A DNA stretch of 64,000 nt, taken from the NCBI GenBank assembly GCA_947502925.1, contig CANNBS010000003.1:1-64000 (forward strand). Direction: 5' to 3'. Source of the DNA: an uncultured Marinicella sp. GTDB taxonomy: Bacteria > Pseudomonadota > Gammaproteobacteria > Xanthomonadales > Marinicellaceae. The notes below the pieces were generated by a model. The model searched no databases, was not told where the DNA came from, and saw nothing but the letters and a program-made list of their open reading frames with translations. Positions 8,527-16,271 of the stretch are shown here, one piece after another. A program made the position numbers and the translations under genes. The stretch's first letter is position 1, and each line of letters starts with the position of its first letter.

Positions 8527-9429
8527 ATGTTGACACTGGCTATATCATCTCGAACTTTGTTCGACTTGGATGAGGCGCATAAAATCTTTTTAACGGAAGG
8601 TTTGTCGGCTTACCGGAGTTATCAGTTATCCCGTGAAAACGAACCATTGGAGCCGGGTGTGGCGTTTCCGTTGGTGCATAAGTTACTCAATATTAAGTAC
8701 CCGGAAAGTGGTGAAGATCTGGTGGAAGTGGTTTTGGTGTCACGCAATAATGGTGACACCGGTTTGCGAATTTTTAATTCCATTGAGCATCATGGCTTAA
8801 ATATTTCCAGGGCGGTGTTCAGCAATGGTGGCTCGCCCTATGATTATTTACCGGCGTTGGGTGTTGAGCTGTTTTTATCGGCGCATAACTCAGATGTCAT
8901 TGGTGCCATTAAAGCCGGCCATGCCGCGGCGCATTTAATGACCCGTAAATCAATGAAGTCACAAGATCCACAGGTGCGTATTGCCTTTGATGGTGATGCG
9001 GTGATTTTTTCCGATGAATCCGAGCAGATTTATCAGTCAGGCGGTCTTGATGCATTTCGTCAGAACGAACATGAATTGCAGCACCAGCCGTTGACACCAG
9101 GCCCCTTTGAACGGTTTTTAAAGAAGCTACATGATTTGCAGACACTGTTCCCGCCCGGTGAATCACCGATTCGCACCGCCTTGGTCACCGCGCGTTCGGC
9201 CCCGTCACATAAACGTGTTATTTTGACTTTGCGTAGTTGGGGTATTCGCATTGATGAGGCCTTATTCTTGGGTGGTCGGGATAAATCTGATTTTTTAAAA
9301 TCATTTCGGGCAGATATTTTCTTTGAGGATCAGTTAACCTATGTTAAAACAGCTTCCGAGCATACCGCCACCGGCCATGTGCCTTACGGTATAACCAATA
9401 ACACAACCGTGAAAGATAAAAACCCATGA
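8527..9429 (+). CDS. Cytosolic 5'-nucleotidase (NT5C1-like)
   Basis: A 300-residue protein without a signal peptide. The opening LAISSRTLFDLDEAH and the blocks VVLVSRNNGDTGLRIFNSI, SNGGSPYDYLPALGVELFLSA, IAFDGDAVIFSDE and FEDQ match the bacterial family related to eukaryotic cytosolic 5'-nucleotidase I, a HAD-fold phosphatase. It probably dephosphorylates nucleoside monophosphates; the exact substrate cannot be read from the sequence. Its stop overlaps the next ATG by 4 bp (ATGA). It could contribute to NMP recycling next to NadK. Confidence 0.85.
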   Translation: MLTLAISSRTLFDLDEAHKIFLTEGLSAYRSYQLSRENEPLEPGVAFPLVHKLLNIKYPESGEDLVEVVLVSRNNGDTGLRIFNSIEHHGLNISRAVFSNGGSPYDYLPALGVELFLSAHNSDVIGAIKAGHAAAHLMTRKSMKSQDPQVRIAFDGDAVIFSDESEQIYQSGGLDAFRQNEHELQHQPLTPGPFERFLKKLHDLQTLFPPGESPIRTALVTARSAPSHKRVILTLRSWGIRIDEALFLGGRDKSDFLKSFRADIFFEDQLTYVKTASEHTATGHVPYGITNNTTVKDKNP

Positions 9430-10442
9430 AAAAATTATTAACCTTAATCAGTATTCTGATTATGACCCATGCTTCTGCCACCACCGTTCGCTTAGAAACG
9501 ACTCTTGGAAATATTGATATTGAGATGTTTGAACAAGATGCACCTAATACGGTGGATAATTTTCTTAACTATGTCAATGACGGTGATTTTGACAACTCCA
9601 TTTTTCACCGTTTAGCTTATGGCTTTGTGTTACAGGGCGGTCAATATTATTCTGATGGTAACAGCTTACAAAATATTCCAGCCGATCCACCCGTTGCAAA
9701 TGAATTCAATGTGTCCAATACTAAGTATACGGTGGCCATGGCCAAGCTCAGTAATCAACCCGACAGTGCCACCAATAATTTCTTCATTAACTTAAAGGAT
9801 AATTCACAAAACCTGGATAATCAAAATGGTGGTTTTACTGTGTTTGGTACAGTCACCCGGGGTCAGGATGTGGTGGATAACATTGCTTCTTTAATTAACT
9901 CTAATGGCATACCTCTCTATAACTATGATCACATTGGTTCTCCCGAATTGGATGAATATGTCTATATTAATCGTGCCTATGTGTTATCGGATAAATTTCA
10001 AATAAATGCGGGTTTATCCGGTGCCTGGTTTAATCCTGCGACCAGTGGGCAGGGAGTTTATTTAGAAGTATTGCCGTCATTGAACTTACTTATTTCAGCC
10101 TGGTTTACCTATGACTTACTACCACCGGAGGCTTTGCAAAAGACTGATTTTGGTGCGTCTGAGCACCGTTGGCTGACCATGGAAGGTGAGTATAATGAAG
10201 ATACGGTCGAGTCTGTTTTAATTCTGACCAAAGGCGGTGAATTTGATGGTGATAAGCCTGTTGATTACAGCTTATATGGTTCTGTGAGTATTCAATTCAG
10301 CAGTTGTGACCGCGCTGTGATGACTTATGAAATTACCGATCCGGCCATCTCCGGCAGTATTCCTTTACAACGTCAGTCAGACTCGAATGTGGATTTGTGT
10401 CAAAAACTTGCCAGTGAGGCCAATCAGGGCGTCACACCGTAA
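9426..10442 (+). CDS. Exported cyclophilin-type peptidyl-prolyl isomerase with C-terminal extension
   Basis: A 338-residue protein with an N-terminal signal peptide (about 1-18). A cyclophilin domain runs to about residue 190, with FHRLAYGFVLQGG and a truncated active-site pattern around NNFFINL and FTVFGTVTRG. The last 150 residues begin GLSGAWFNPATSGQGVYLEV and form a separate beta-rich domain of the GxWxxPxxxGQG type that also follows other exported proteins in some gammaproteobacteria; its function is unknown. It is probably a periplasmic or secreted folding factor. The 3' end overlaps convergent gluQ by 19 bp. Confidence 0.88.
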   Translation: MKKLLTLISILIMTHASATTVRLETTLGNIDIEMFEQDAPNTVDNFLNYVNDGDFDNSIFHRLAYGFVLQGGQYYSDGNSLQNIPADPPVANEFNVSNTKYTVAMAKLSNQPDSATNNFFINLKDNSQNLDNQNGGFTVFGTVTRGQDVVDNIASLINSNGIPLYNYDHIGSPELDEYVYINRAYVLSDKFQINAGLSGAWFNPATSGQGVYLEVLPSLNLLISAWFTYDLLPPEALQKTDFGASEHRWLTMEGEYNEDTVESVLILTKGGEFDGDKPVDYSLYGSVSIQFSSCDRAVMTYEITDPAISGSIPLQRQSDSNVDLCQKLASEANQGVTP

Positions 10443-11344
10443 GTGATTTTCTTCCGGTTGAAAAACCGTTCCGGTTGCCAGTGATCCACAGCCCATTGAA
10501 TAAGTTGCTGTTGGGTCATTGGTTTATCGGGTAAATCCTGATTTAAGTACTTCAGTGCCTGTCGGGTGACCTGTTGCGGGTCTTCGCGGCTCACGGCGGT
10601 GGCATGATTTTGCTTGCTTAATTTATGCCCATTAGCATCGGTGATTACCGGAAAGTGGGCATAATTCGGTGGTTTAATTTCCAATTTATTATGCAGGTAA
10701 ATCTGGCGGGCAGTGGAGTCTAAAATATCGATGCCGCGTACCACATGATTTATGCCGGCCAGGTCATCATCAATAACCACCACCAGCTGATAACTGAATA
10801 AGCCATCTTTGCGAACAATATTAAAATCACCGCATTGCTGTTGTAAGTGTTGTTGCTGCTTGCCTTGAAAGGTATCATTAAAAGAAATTGTATCGGTGTC
10901 AGTGATCAATCGAATTGAATGAGGTTCCCGGTCGCTGACTGATTGTAAGCGGCAGTGCCCCGGATAGATAGAATATCCGGACAGTTGTTTTCGGGTGCAG
11001 CGACATCGAAAGGTTAGTCCTAAATCTTTTAAGTGCGATAAAGCTTTTTTATAGTGCGCTTGTTGGCACTCATCGGTTTGATAAATAACCTTATCATCCC
11101 AATCAAGTGCAAAGGATTGTAGCGTTTTAAAAATGGCTTGATCGGCGCCGGCTACGGTTCGGGTGGTGTCAATATCTTCAATACGTAAATGCCACAATCC
11201 ATCATGACTGCGGGCCTCACAATAACTAACGAGGGCGGCTAACAAAGAACCAAAATGTAAATCTCCGGTCGGTGAGGGCGCAAAACGACCACGGTAAGAC
11301 GGATCTGGCTTACTCAACGGGTTCCATGGTTTCGGTGGGTTCAC
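10424..11344 (-). CDS. gluQ: Glutamyl-Q tRNA(Asp) synthetase
   Basis: A 306-residue truncated relative of glutamyl-tRNA synthetase lacking the anticodon-binding domain. It has the HIGH-like motif APSPTGDLHFGSL near residue 25, a zinc-ligand pattern CRC...YPGHC near residue 115 and a KLSKQN signature near residue 242. It attaches glutamate to queuosine in the wobble position of tRNA(Asp). The start codon at 11344 lies inside the 3' end of the upstream FimX-like gene (35-bp overlap), so the two minus-strand genes are probably cotranscribed. Confidence 0.93.
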   Translation of the reverse strand: MNPPKPWNPLSKPDPSYRGRFAPSPTGDLHFGSLLAALVSYCEARSHDGLWHLRIEDIDTTRTVAGADQAIFKTLQSFALDWDDKVIYQTDECQQAHYKKALSHLKDLGLTFRCRCTRKQLSGYSIYPGHCRLQSVSDREPHSIRLITDTDTISFNDTFQGKQQQHLQQQCGDFNIVRKDGLFSYQLVVVIDDDLAGINHVVRGIDILDSTARQIYLHNKLEIKPPNYAHFPVITDANGHKLSKQNHATAVSREDPQQVTRQALKYLNQDLPDKPMTQQQLIQWAVDHWQPERFFNRKKITYGVTP

Positions 11345-13364
11345 CGATAAAATTACCCTGAATAAAGTTTATCGACATTTTCCACATAATACTCATGGTG
11401 TTGGCATCTTCTATAAATTCGCATATGACCTGCTTGCCCTGGTTATGGGCTTTTTGCACAATGGTTTTTACTTTTTCCTGAGTGTCTTCGTTATCCACCA
11501 GATCAGTCATAAAGGCCGAATCAATTTTCAGCAAATCAACCGGGAAATGTTTTAGAATGCTAAAGGAATTCAGTCCTGAGCCAAATTTTTCCACCACAAT
11601 TTTACAATTTAATGCCTTGATGGCTTTAATGATGGGTTTCATTTTAGTGGCGTGGGTCACCAGTTCACTTTCTTTAATTTCCAAAGCCAGCCTTTGACCG
11701 GAGACACCGGCCTGTTTTAACTGTTCGGCTAGCCAGCTGGGGAATGCGGAATCAGTCAGGGATTCTGAGGATACTTTGACGAATAAAGTAACATCAAAAT
11801 CTGCCTGTTTAATGGCTTCAATTGATTTACTTAAGACCCGTCGATCAATGTCATTAATAAAGCCATATTTTATCGCCACCGGAATAAACTGTTGTGGATA
11901 AATCAATTGATCATCATCTGATTTCAATCGGACCAGACATTCATAGGATTGACTGTCATCGCCATCAATATTAACCACCGGTTGATAATGCAAAACGAAA
12001 CGATCATTTTCCAGGCCACTGGTAATACGATCTATCCAGGCCTGGGATGCGGCACGGGCTTGTTTTTCTTCTTCAGCCGGATCAAACACAGTGACTTGAT
12101 TACCGCCTTCTTTCATCATATTCTCAGTTAACTCAGTTAAGGTTTTTATGACATTGTTGACTGATTCGCTTTGTGGCGTTAATTGCGTCACGGCGATGCT
12201 GACTGTGCAGTTGGTCGAGGTGTCGCCGGCACTAAAAATCTGTTCGGTGATGAGCCGGGTCATTTTCTCAGCGGCTTTTTCTGCTTTTTCAATTTTAGTC
12301 CTGATTTTTATGATAAACAGTGCATCGTTATAACGACAGTAAACGGCCTCTTCGCCAAATTTTCGTTTCAGAAATTCAGCCACGTTAGCGATAAATAAAT
12401 CAAAGTTGCCAATCCCCAATTCTTTTTCTAAGGCGTCTTCGTCATCAATAGCAATCATCAGTAAACTGTCACCGGGGCGACTACGGGCCTGATCAATGTC
12501 ATCGGCCAGCAGCTCATGAAAGTAGCTGCGATTAAAGAATTTGGTTAACAGGTCCTTGTTTTTAATTTCAAACAGTTCTTTTTCCACCTCCGGATCCACC
12601 GATGGCAGATTAATAATAAACTGGGCGCATTGCTCACCATTTAAAGTGGCTTTCGAGACATCAATTAAACCGTCAAATTGATCGCCTTGTGCAGTCGTCA
12701 TTTGAAAACTCAGTTGTTCATCGGGGATTATGTTTTTATTTAAGTCGCGCAGCACTTTCTTGGCTTTGGCGACATCGTCCTTGGCAATCATATTTAAAAA
12801 TGGCGTCACCTCCAATTCCTCAAAATCATCATATTTAAACAGTTCTTGATAAGATTGGTTGGTGTAGGCATGCATGCCATCGTGAATATAGGCGATGGCT
12901 TGTTTTGATGAGTCCAATAAACTGTTAACACGTTTTTCAGTTTGTCGCAATTCCCGCGACAGACGAATATTATCACGGCGATGTTGCAGATTTTTCATGT
13001 CACGCAAAATCACATGGCGCATGTGTTCCGGTAATTTTGGCGAACAATAGGAGTTGGCTCCGGCATCAATGGCATCACTGATTTGATCCAAATCAAAATC
13101 TTCAATCAAGGCAATCACAGGTAAATCCTGACCCATGCGTTTAATGTGATCAATAACGGTTTGGGTGGGTAGTTGTTGCTGCATTTGTTGACACAAAACC
13201 AGGTCAATTTGTTTGCGCTCCAAAACCCCCAATAAGCTTTCTTCATCAAAACACCGGGTTGGACGAACGGCGATTTGGTAATTACGCAGTAAGGATAAAA
13301 TACGTTCGGCTTCTTCCTCTGATTGGTGAATAATCAATAAATTGATGGATTTTTCAGTGGACAA
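11310..13364 (-). CDS. FimX-like REC-PAS-GGDEF-EAL protein with degenerate catalytic sites
   Basis: A 684-residue protein, close to the length of FimX. The receiver-like domain (1-125) has Gln59 where the phospho-acceptor Asp should be. A PAS-like region spans about 145-255. The GGDEF domain (270-430) carries RYNDA at 344-348 instead of GGDEF. The EAL domain (440-680) carries ECL at 475-477, and EKFGSG (592-597) replaces the metal-binding DDFGTG. It should therefore bind c-di-GMP rather than make or degrade it. FimX proteins regulate type IV pilus assembly at the cell pole, which suits the chpABC genes 8 kb away. FimX is a functional inference; catalytic loss is read from the residues. Confidence 0.85.
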   Translation of the reverse strand: MSTEKSINLLIIHQSEEEAERILSLLRNYQIAVRPTRCFDEESLLGVLERKQIDLVLCQQMQQQLPTQTVIDHIKRMGQDLPVIALIEDFDLDQISDAIDAGANSYCSPKLPEHMRHVILRDMKNLQHRRDNIRLSRELRQTEKRVNSLLDSSKQAIAYIHDGMHAYTNQSYQELFKYDDFEELEVTPFLNMIAKDDVAKAKKVLRDLNKNIIPDEQLSFQMTTAQGDQFDGLIDVSKATLNGEQCAQFIINLPSVDPEVEKELFEIKNKDLLTKFFNRSYFHELLADDIDQARSRPGDSLLMIAIDDEDALEKELGIGNFDLFIANVAEFLKRKFGEEAVYCRYNDALFIIKIRTKIEKAEKAAEKMTRLITEQIFSAGDTSTNCTVSIAVTQLTPQSESVNNVIKTLTELTENMMKEGGNQVTVFDPAEEEKQARAASQAWIDRITSGLENDRFVLHYQPVVNIDGDDSQSYECLVRLKSDDDQLIYPQQFIPVAIKYGFINDIDRRVLSKSIEAIKQADFDVTLFVKVSSESLTDSAFPSWLAEQLKQAGVSGQRLALEIKESELVTHATKMKPIIKAIKALNCKIVVEKFGSGLNSFSILKHFPVDLLKIDSAFMTDLVDNEDTQEKVKTIVQKAHNQGKQVICEFIEDANTMSIMWKMSINFIQGNFIGEPTETMEPVE

Positions 13365-13431
13365 AAATCGACTCCTGTTGGTTAATGGTGTTTACATTAT
13401 AGTCATTCATGGCGAATATGAGAAGCCACGC

Positions 13432-13463
13432 AAATCGCTAATTTTAATTAAGCGGTTTTTTTT
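13432..13463 (+). terminator. Possible terminator hairpin between epmB and the FimX-like gene
   Basis: AAATCGCT (13432-13439) pairs with AGCGGTTT (13451-13458) with one G-U pair around an 11-nt AT-rich loop, and a run of T follows to 13463. The T tract is on the plus strand although both flanking genes run on the minus strand. On the minus strand the same hairpin has only a short T tract, so it might still end epmB weakly. Confidence 0.4.
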
Positions 13464-13478
13464 GACTTAAAAACGCCT

Positions 13479-14450
13479 CTACAGAACAGGTGTTTTGGCT
13501 TTTTCTCCGGCGATTTCTTTTACCAGTTTAGGCAACAGGTAACCCGGTAATTTTCGCCGCATTTCGGCATAAATATGTTGTGCCTGACTCAGCTCGACAT
13601 CAAAATGTGCGGCATTTTGCACCCGGTCAAATAAATGCAGATAATAAGGCAGAACGCCTTGTTTAAAAAGGGCGTGGCTCAATTCAACTAAATCATCGGC
13701 ATTGTCATTAATGCCTTTTAGCAACACACTTTGGTTTAATAAAACCACCCCGTGTTGTTTTAATTGATTGAGGCTGGTTTTCGCCTGTTGAGTTAATTCA
13801 TCGGCATGGTTAATGTGATTGACCAGTACTTTATGAAAGGGCAGTGAGTCAAGCCAGGCTAAAAAATCAGCATCAATTCGATCGGGCAGCACAGTGGCCA
13901 TGCGGCTGTGAATGCGTAAGGTTTTAATGTGGTCTAAGTCAGATAACCGGTCAGTCAGCGCTGTCAGGGTTTTGGTGGTAAGTGTCAGTGGATCTGCACC
14001 GCTCAGAATAATTTCGTGAACTTCAGTGTGTTTTGATAAATAATCGATAACCGCCTGCCAGTTGTGTCGAGAGGCCAGATGCTGTTGATAGGGAAAATGG
14101 CGGCGAAAACAATAACGACAATTAACGGCACAACTGCCTGAAGCCACCAATAAAACCCGACCATGGTATTTATGGATAATGCCCTGTTGCGCCAAAGCAT
14201 TCTGATCACCCACCGGGTCTTGCTGATAACCTTCGGTCACATGATGTTCAGCTGAAGCAGGTAAAAACTGTCGAATAATGGCTTTGGGGTTATGTGCTTG
14301 CTTGATAGCTCTGGTTATTTCATCGGTGCAAACCATTTTAAATAAGTCATTGGCACCTTCGTTGTAATCAGCCTGTTGACGTAAAGCATGACCCGAGCGA
14401 CCTGTTAATGCCTGTTTTAATTGTAGTTGCCAGGGTTTTTGCACGTGCAA
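13479..14450 (-). CDS. epmB: EF-P beta-lysylation protein EpmB (lysine 2,3-aminomutase-like)
   Basis: A 323-residue radical SAM enzyme with the CxxxCxxC iron-sulfur motif at Cys107, Cys111 and Cys114 (SCAVNCRYCFRRHF). It also has a PLP-binding aminomutase core (EIILSGADPLTL). It converts (S)-alpha-lysine to (R)-beta-lysine for attachment to elongation factor P. The length fits EpmB rather than the longer catabolic KamA. It is divergent from efp, with 120 bp between them, and epmA follows efp, which firmly supports the pathway. Confidence 0.95.
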   Translation of the reverse strand: MHVQKPWQLQLKQALTGRSGHALRQQADYNEGANDLFKMVCTDEITRAIKQAHNPKAIIRQFLPASAEHHVTEGYQQDPVGDQNALAQQGIIHKYHGRVLLVASGSCAVNCRYCFRRHFPYQQHLASRHNWQAVIDYLSKHTEVHEIILSGADPLTLTTKTLTALTDRLSDLDHIKTLRIHSRMATVLPDRIDADFLAWLDSLPFHKVLVNHINHADELTQQAKTSLNQLKQHGVVLLNQSVLLKGINDNADDLVELSHALFKQGVLPYYLHLFDRVQNAAHFDVELSQAQHIYAEMRRKLPGYLLPKLVKEIAGEKAKTPVL

Positions 14451-14535
14451 TATTGAATTTAAAACGGGCTATTCTATCACGGCAGTCAAGGTGGATATAT
14501 TCAGTAAATCCTCAACTTTATGCAAAGTTAGGCTG

Positions 14536-14544
14536 TGTTATAAT
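14536..14544 (+). promoter_or_regulatory. Extended -10 promoter for efp-epmA
   Basis: TGTTATAAT forms an extended -10 element (TG at 14536-14537, TATAAT at 14539-14544), 26 bp before the efp GTG. The -35 region (near 14516, CTTTAT) is poor, which is common for extended -10 promoters. Confidence 0.5.
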
Positions 14545-14570
14545 GCCTTTTTTATTATTCGGGAGCACGC

Positions 14571-15143
14571 GTGTCAGGTACTTACACAACCAGTCAATTT
14601 AAAAACGGCCTTAAAATTATGTTGGATGGCGATCCATGTAGTATCGTTGAAAACCAGGAGGTTAAACCCGGTAAAGGTCAGGCTTTTAATCGGGTTAAAG
14701 TCAGAAATTTAAAAACCGGTCGGGTGATTGAAAGAACCTTTAAATCCGGAGAAAAAGTGGATGCCGCTGATGTCATGGAAACTGAAATGCAGTTTTTATA
14801 CAGCGACAGCGATTTTTATCATTTTATGGACACCGAAAGTTTTGAACAATTTCAGGCTTCCAAAGAAGCGGTTGGTGATCAGCATATTTGGCTTAAAGAG
14901 CAGGATATGTGCATGATTACCTTATGGGATAATGTGCCGATATTAGTGACGCCGCCCAATTTTGTGGAATTAACCATTACCGAAACAGACCCGGGTGTTC
15001 GAGGTGATACCTCAGGTGGCGGCAGTAAACCGGCCACTTTGGAAACCGGTGCAGTGGTTAATGTACCGTTGTTTGTGCCACAGGGTGAAGTCATTAAAGT
15101 GGACACCCGCAGTGGCGAGTATGTAAACAGAGTTAAAACCTAA
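14571..15143 (+). CDS. efp: Translation elongation factor P
   Basis: A 190-residue EF-P. The start is GTG at 14571, with GGGAG five bases upstream. The loop PGKGQAF carries the lysine to be modified (Lys35 counting the start residue), the position beta-lysylated by EpmA and EpmB. The three beta-barrel domains are complete, with the conserved C-terminal section [26 protein letters not shown] relieves ribosome stalling at polyproline. epmA follows after 2 bp, so modification enzyme and substrate are cotranscribed. Confidence 0.98.
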   Translation: MSGTYTTSQFKNGLKIMLDGDPCSIVENQEVKPGKGQAFNRVKVRNLKTGRVIERTFKSGEKVDAADVMETEMQFLYSDSDFYHFMDTESFEQFQASKEAVGDQHIWLKEQDMCMITLWDNVPILVTPPNFVELTITETDPGVRGDTSGGGSKPATLETGAVVNVPLFVPQGEVIKVDTRSGEYVNRVKT

Positions 15144-15145
15144 TA

Positions 15146-16111
15146 ATGGACAATTGGTCCTTTCAGAGCCCGCTGGTGCGTTTGCAACAGCGGGCTTTTT
15201 TACTGGCAGAAATCAGGCGGTTCTTCGCGCAACGTGAGGTTCTGGAAGTGCAAACGCCGGTGATTTCTTCAGCGGCCAACTGCGACCGACACATTGAAGT
15301 GTTTAGCACCTCGGCGATTCATCCAGAAAGGGACAAAGCCTTTTTAAGAACCTCACCGGAGTTTTTTCATAAACGCTTATTGGCCTCGGGCAGTGGTGAT
15401 ATATATGAAATTGCTCCAGTGTTTCGTCGGGAAGAAAACACATCATTACACAACCCCGAATTTACATTACTGGAGTGGTATCGGCTGGACTTTGATATGG
15501 AACAGTTGATGGCTGAAGTGCAAGCGCTGTTTCATATGTTGGCAGGGCATTTTAATTTGGTGGTCAAAGACACCCGGTCAATCAGTTATCAAGATCTGTT
15601 TGTGCAACATGCTGATTTCGATCCTTTTCATATCAGCGATGAAGAATTACAGACGTATTGCAACACTCATGGGTATCAGGGTGCTCTTTTGTCACGATCT
15701 GAGGCCCTTGACTTTATCTTCGGGGTTATCATTCAACCCAAATTGGCCGAAGTGGATGGCCTCATGGTTTATCATTTTCCTGTTGAACAAGCGGCATTGG
15801 CACAGGTCAATCCAGACCTTCCTAAAAGCTGTTTGCGTTTTGAGTTTCTGTTTCGAGGCATTGAGTTGGCCAATGGTTATCAAGAGCTGCAAGACGCAGA
15901 ACTGCAGCGCCAGCGATTTGAGGACGACGTAAGTTGGCGAAACAGCCATCAAAAAGACACACATCCTTTAGACAATCATTTGCTCAGTGCACTTAAAAGC
16001 GGTCTGCCGGCTTGTTCCGGTGTGGCTGTAGGCATTGACCGATTGCTGATGTGTTTAGTTGGAGCTGAAGACATAAAAAATGTCTTGGGATTTCATGCTC
16101 TGAATAGCTGA
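15146..16111 (+). CDS. epmA: EF-P lysyltransferase EpmA (PoxA/GenX)
   Basis: A 321-residue class II lysyl-tRNA-synthetase paralogue without the anticodon-binding domain. Motif 2 is FRREENTSLHNPEFTLLEWY near residues 93-112, and motif 3 is GVAVGIDRLLM near residue 294. It activates (R)-beta-lysine and attaches it to EF-P. It starts 2 bp after efp. The third member of the classic pathway, EpmC hydroxylase, is not in the window. Confidence 0.96.
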   Translation: MDNWSFQSPLVRLQQRAFLLAEIRRFFAQREVLEVQTPVISSAANCDRHIEVFSTSAIHPERDKAFLRTSPEFFHKRLLASGSGDIYEIAPVFRREENTSLHNPEFTLLEWYRLDFDMEQLMAEVQALFHMLAGHFNLVVKDTRSISYQDLFVQHADFDPFHISDEELQTYCNTHGYQGALLSRSEALDFIFGVIIQPKLAEVDGLMVYHFPVEQAALAQVNPDLPKSCLRFEFLFRGIELANGYQELQDAELQRQRFEDDVSWRNSHQKDTHPLDNHLLSALKSGLPACSGVAVGIDRLLMCLVGAEDIKNVLGFHALNS

Positions 16112-16125
16112 TTTTAGCTATTTTT
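16103..16125 (+). terminator. Rho-independent terminator after epmA
   Basis: AATAGCT (16103-16109) pairs with AGCTATT (16116-16122) around a GATTTT loop, and T continues to 16125. The stem contains the end of epmA, with the stop codon at 16109-16111. The stem is short and AT-rich, so its efficiency is uncertain. Confidence 0.6.
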
Positions 16126-16271
16126 AAATGTGAGAATGAATCAAATTTACTAAAACAATCGTTTAATTGAATTCAAGGGATATATTTAATGTTTTTTTAA
16201 TAATTGTGCTTGTAATTTTAGGCAATAAATTCGTAAGATAATAGGCATTAATTTTTTTTGGGGACAAATGA

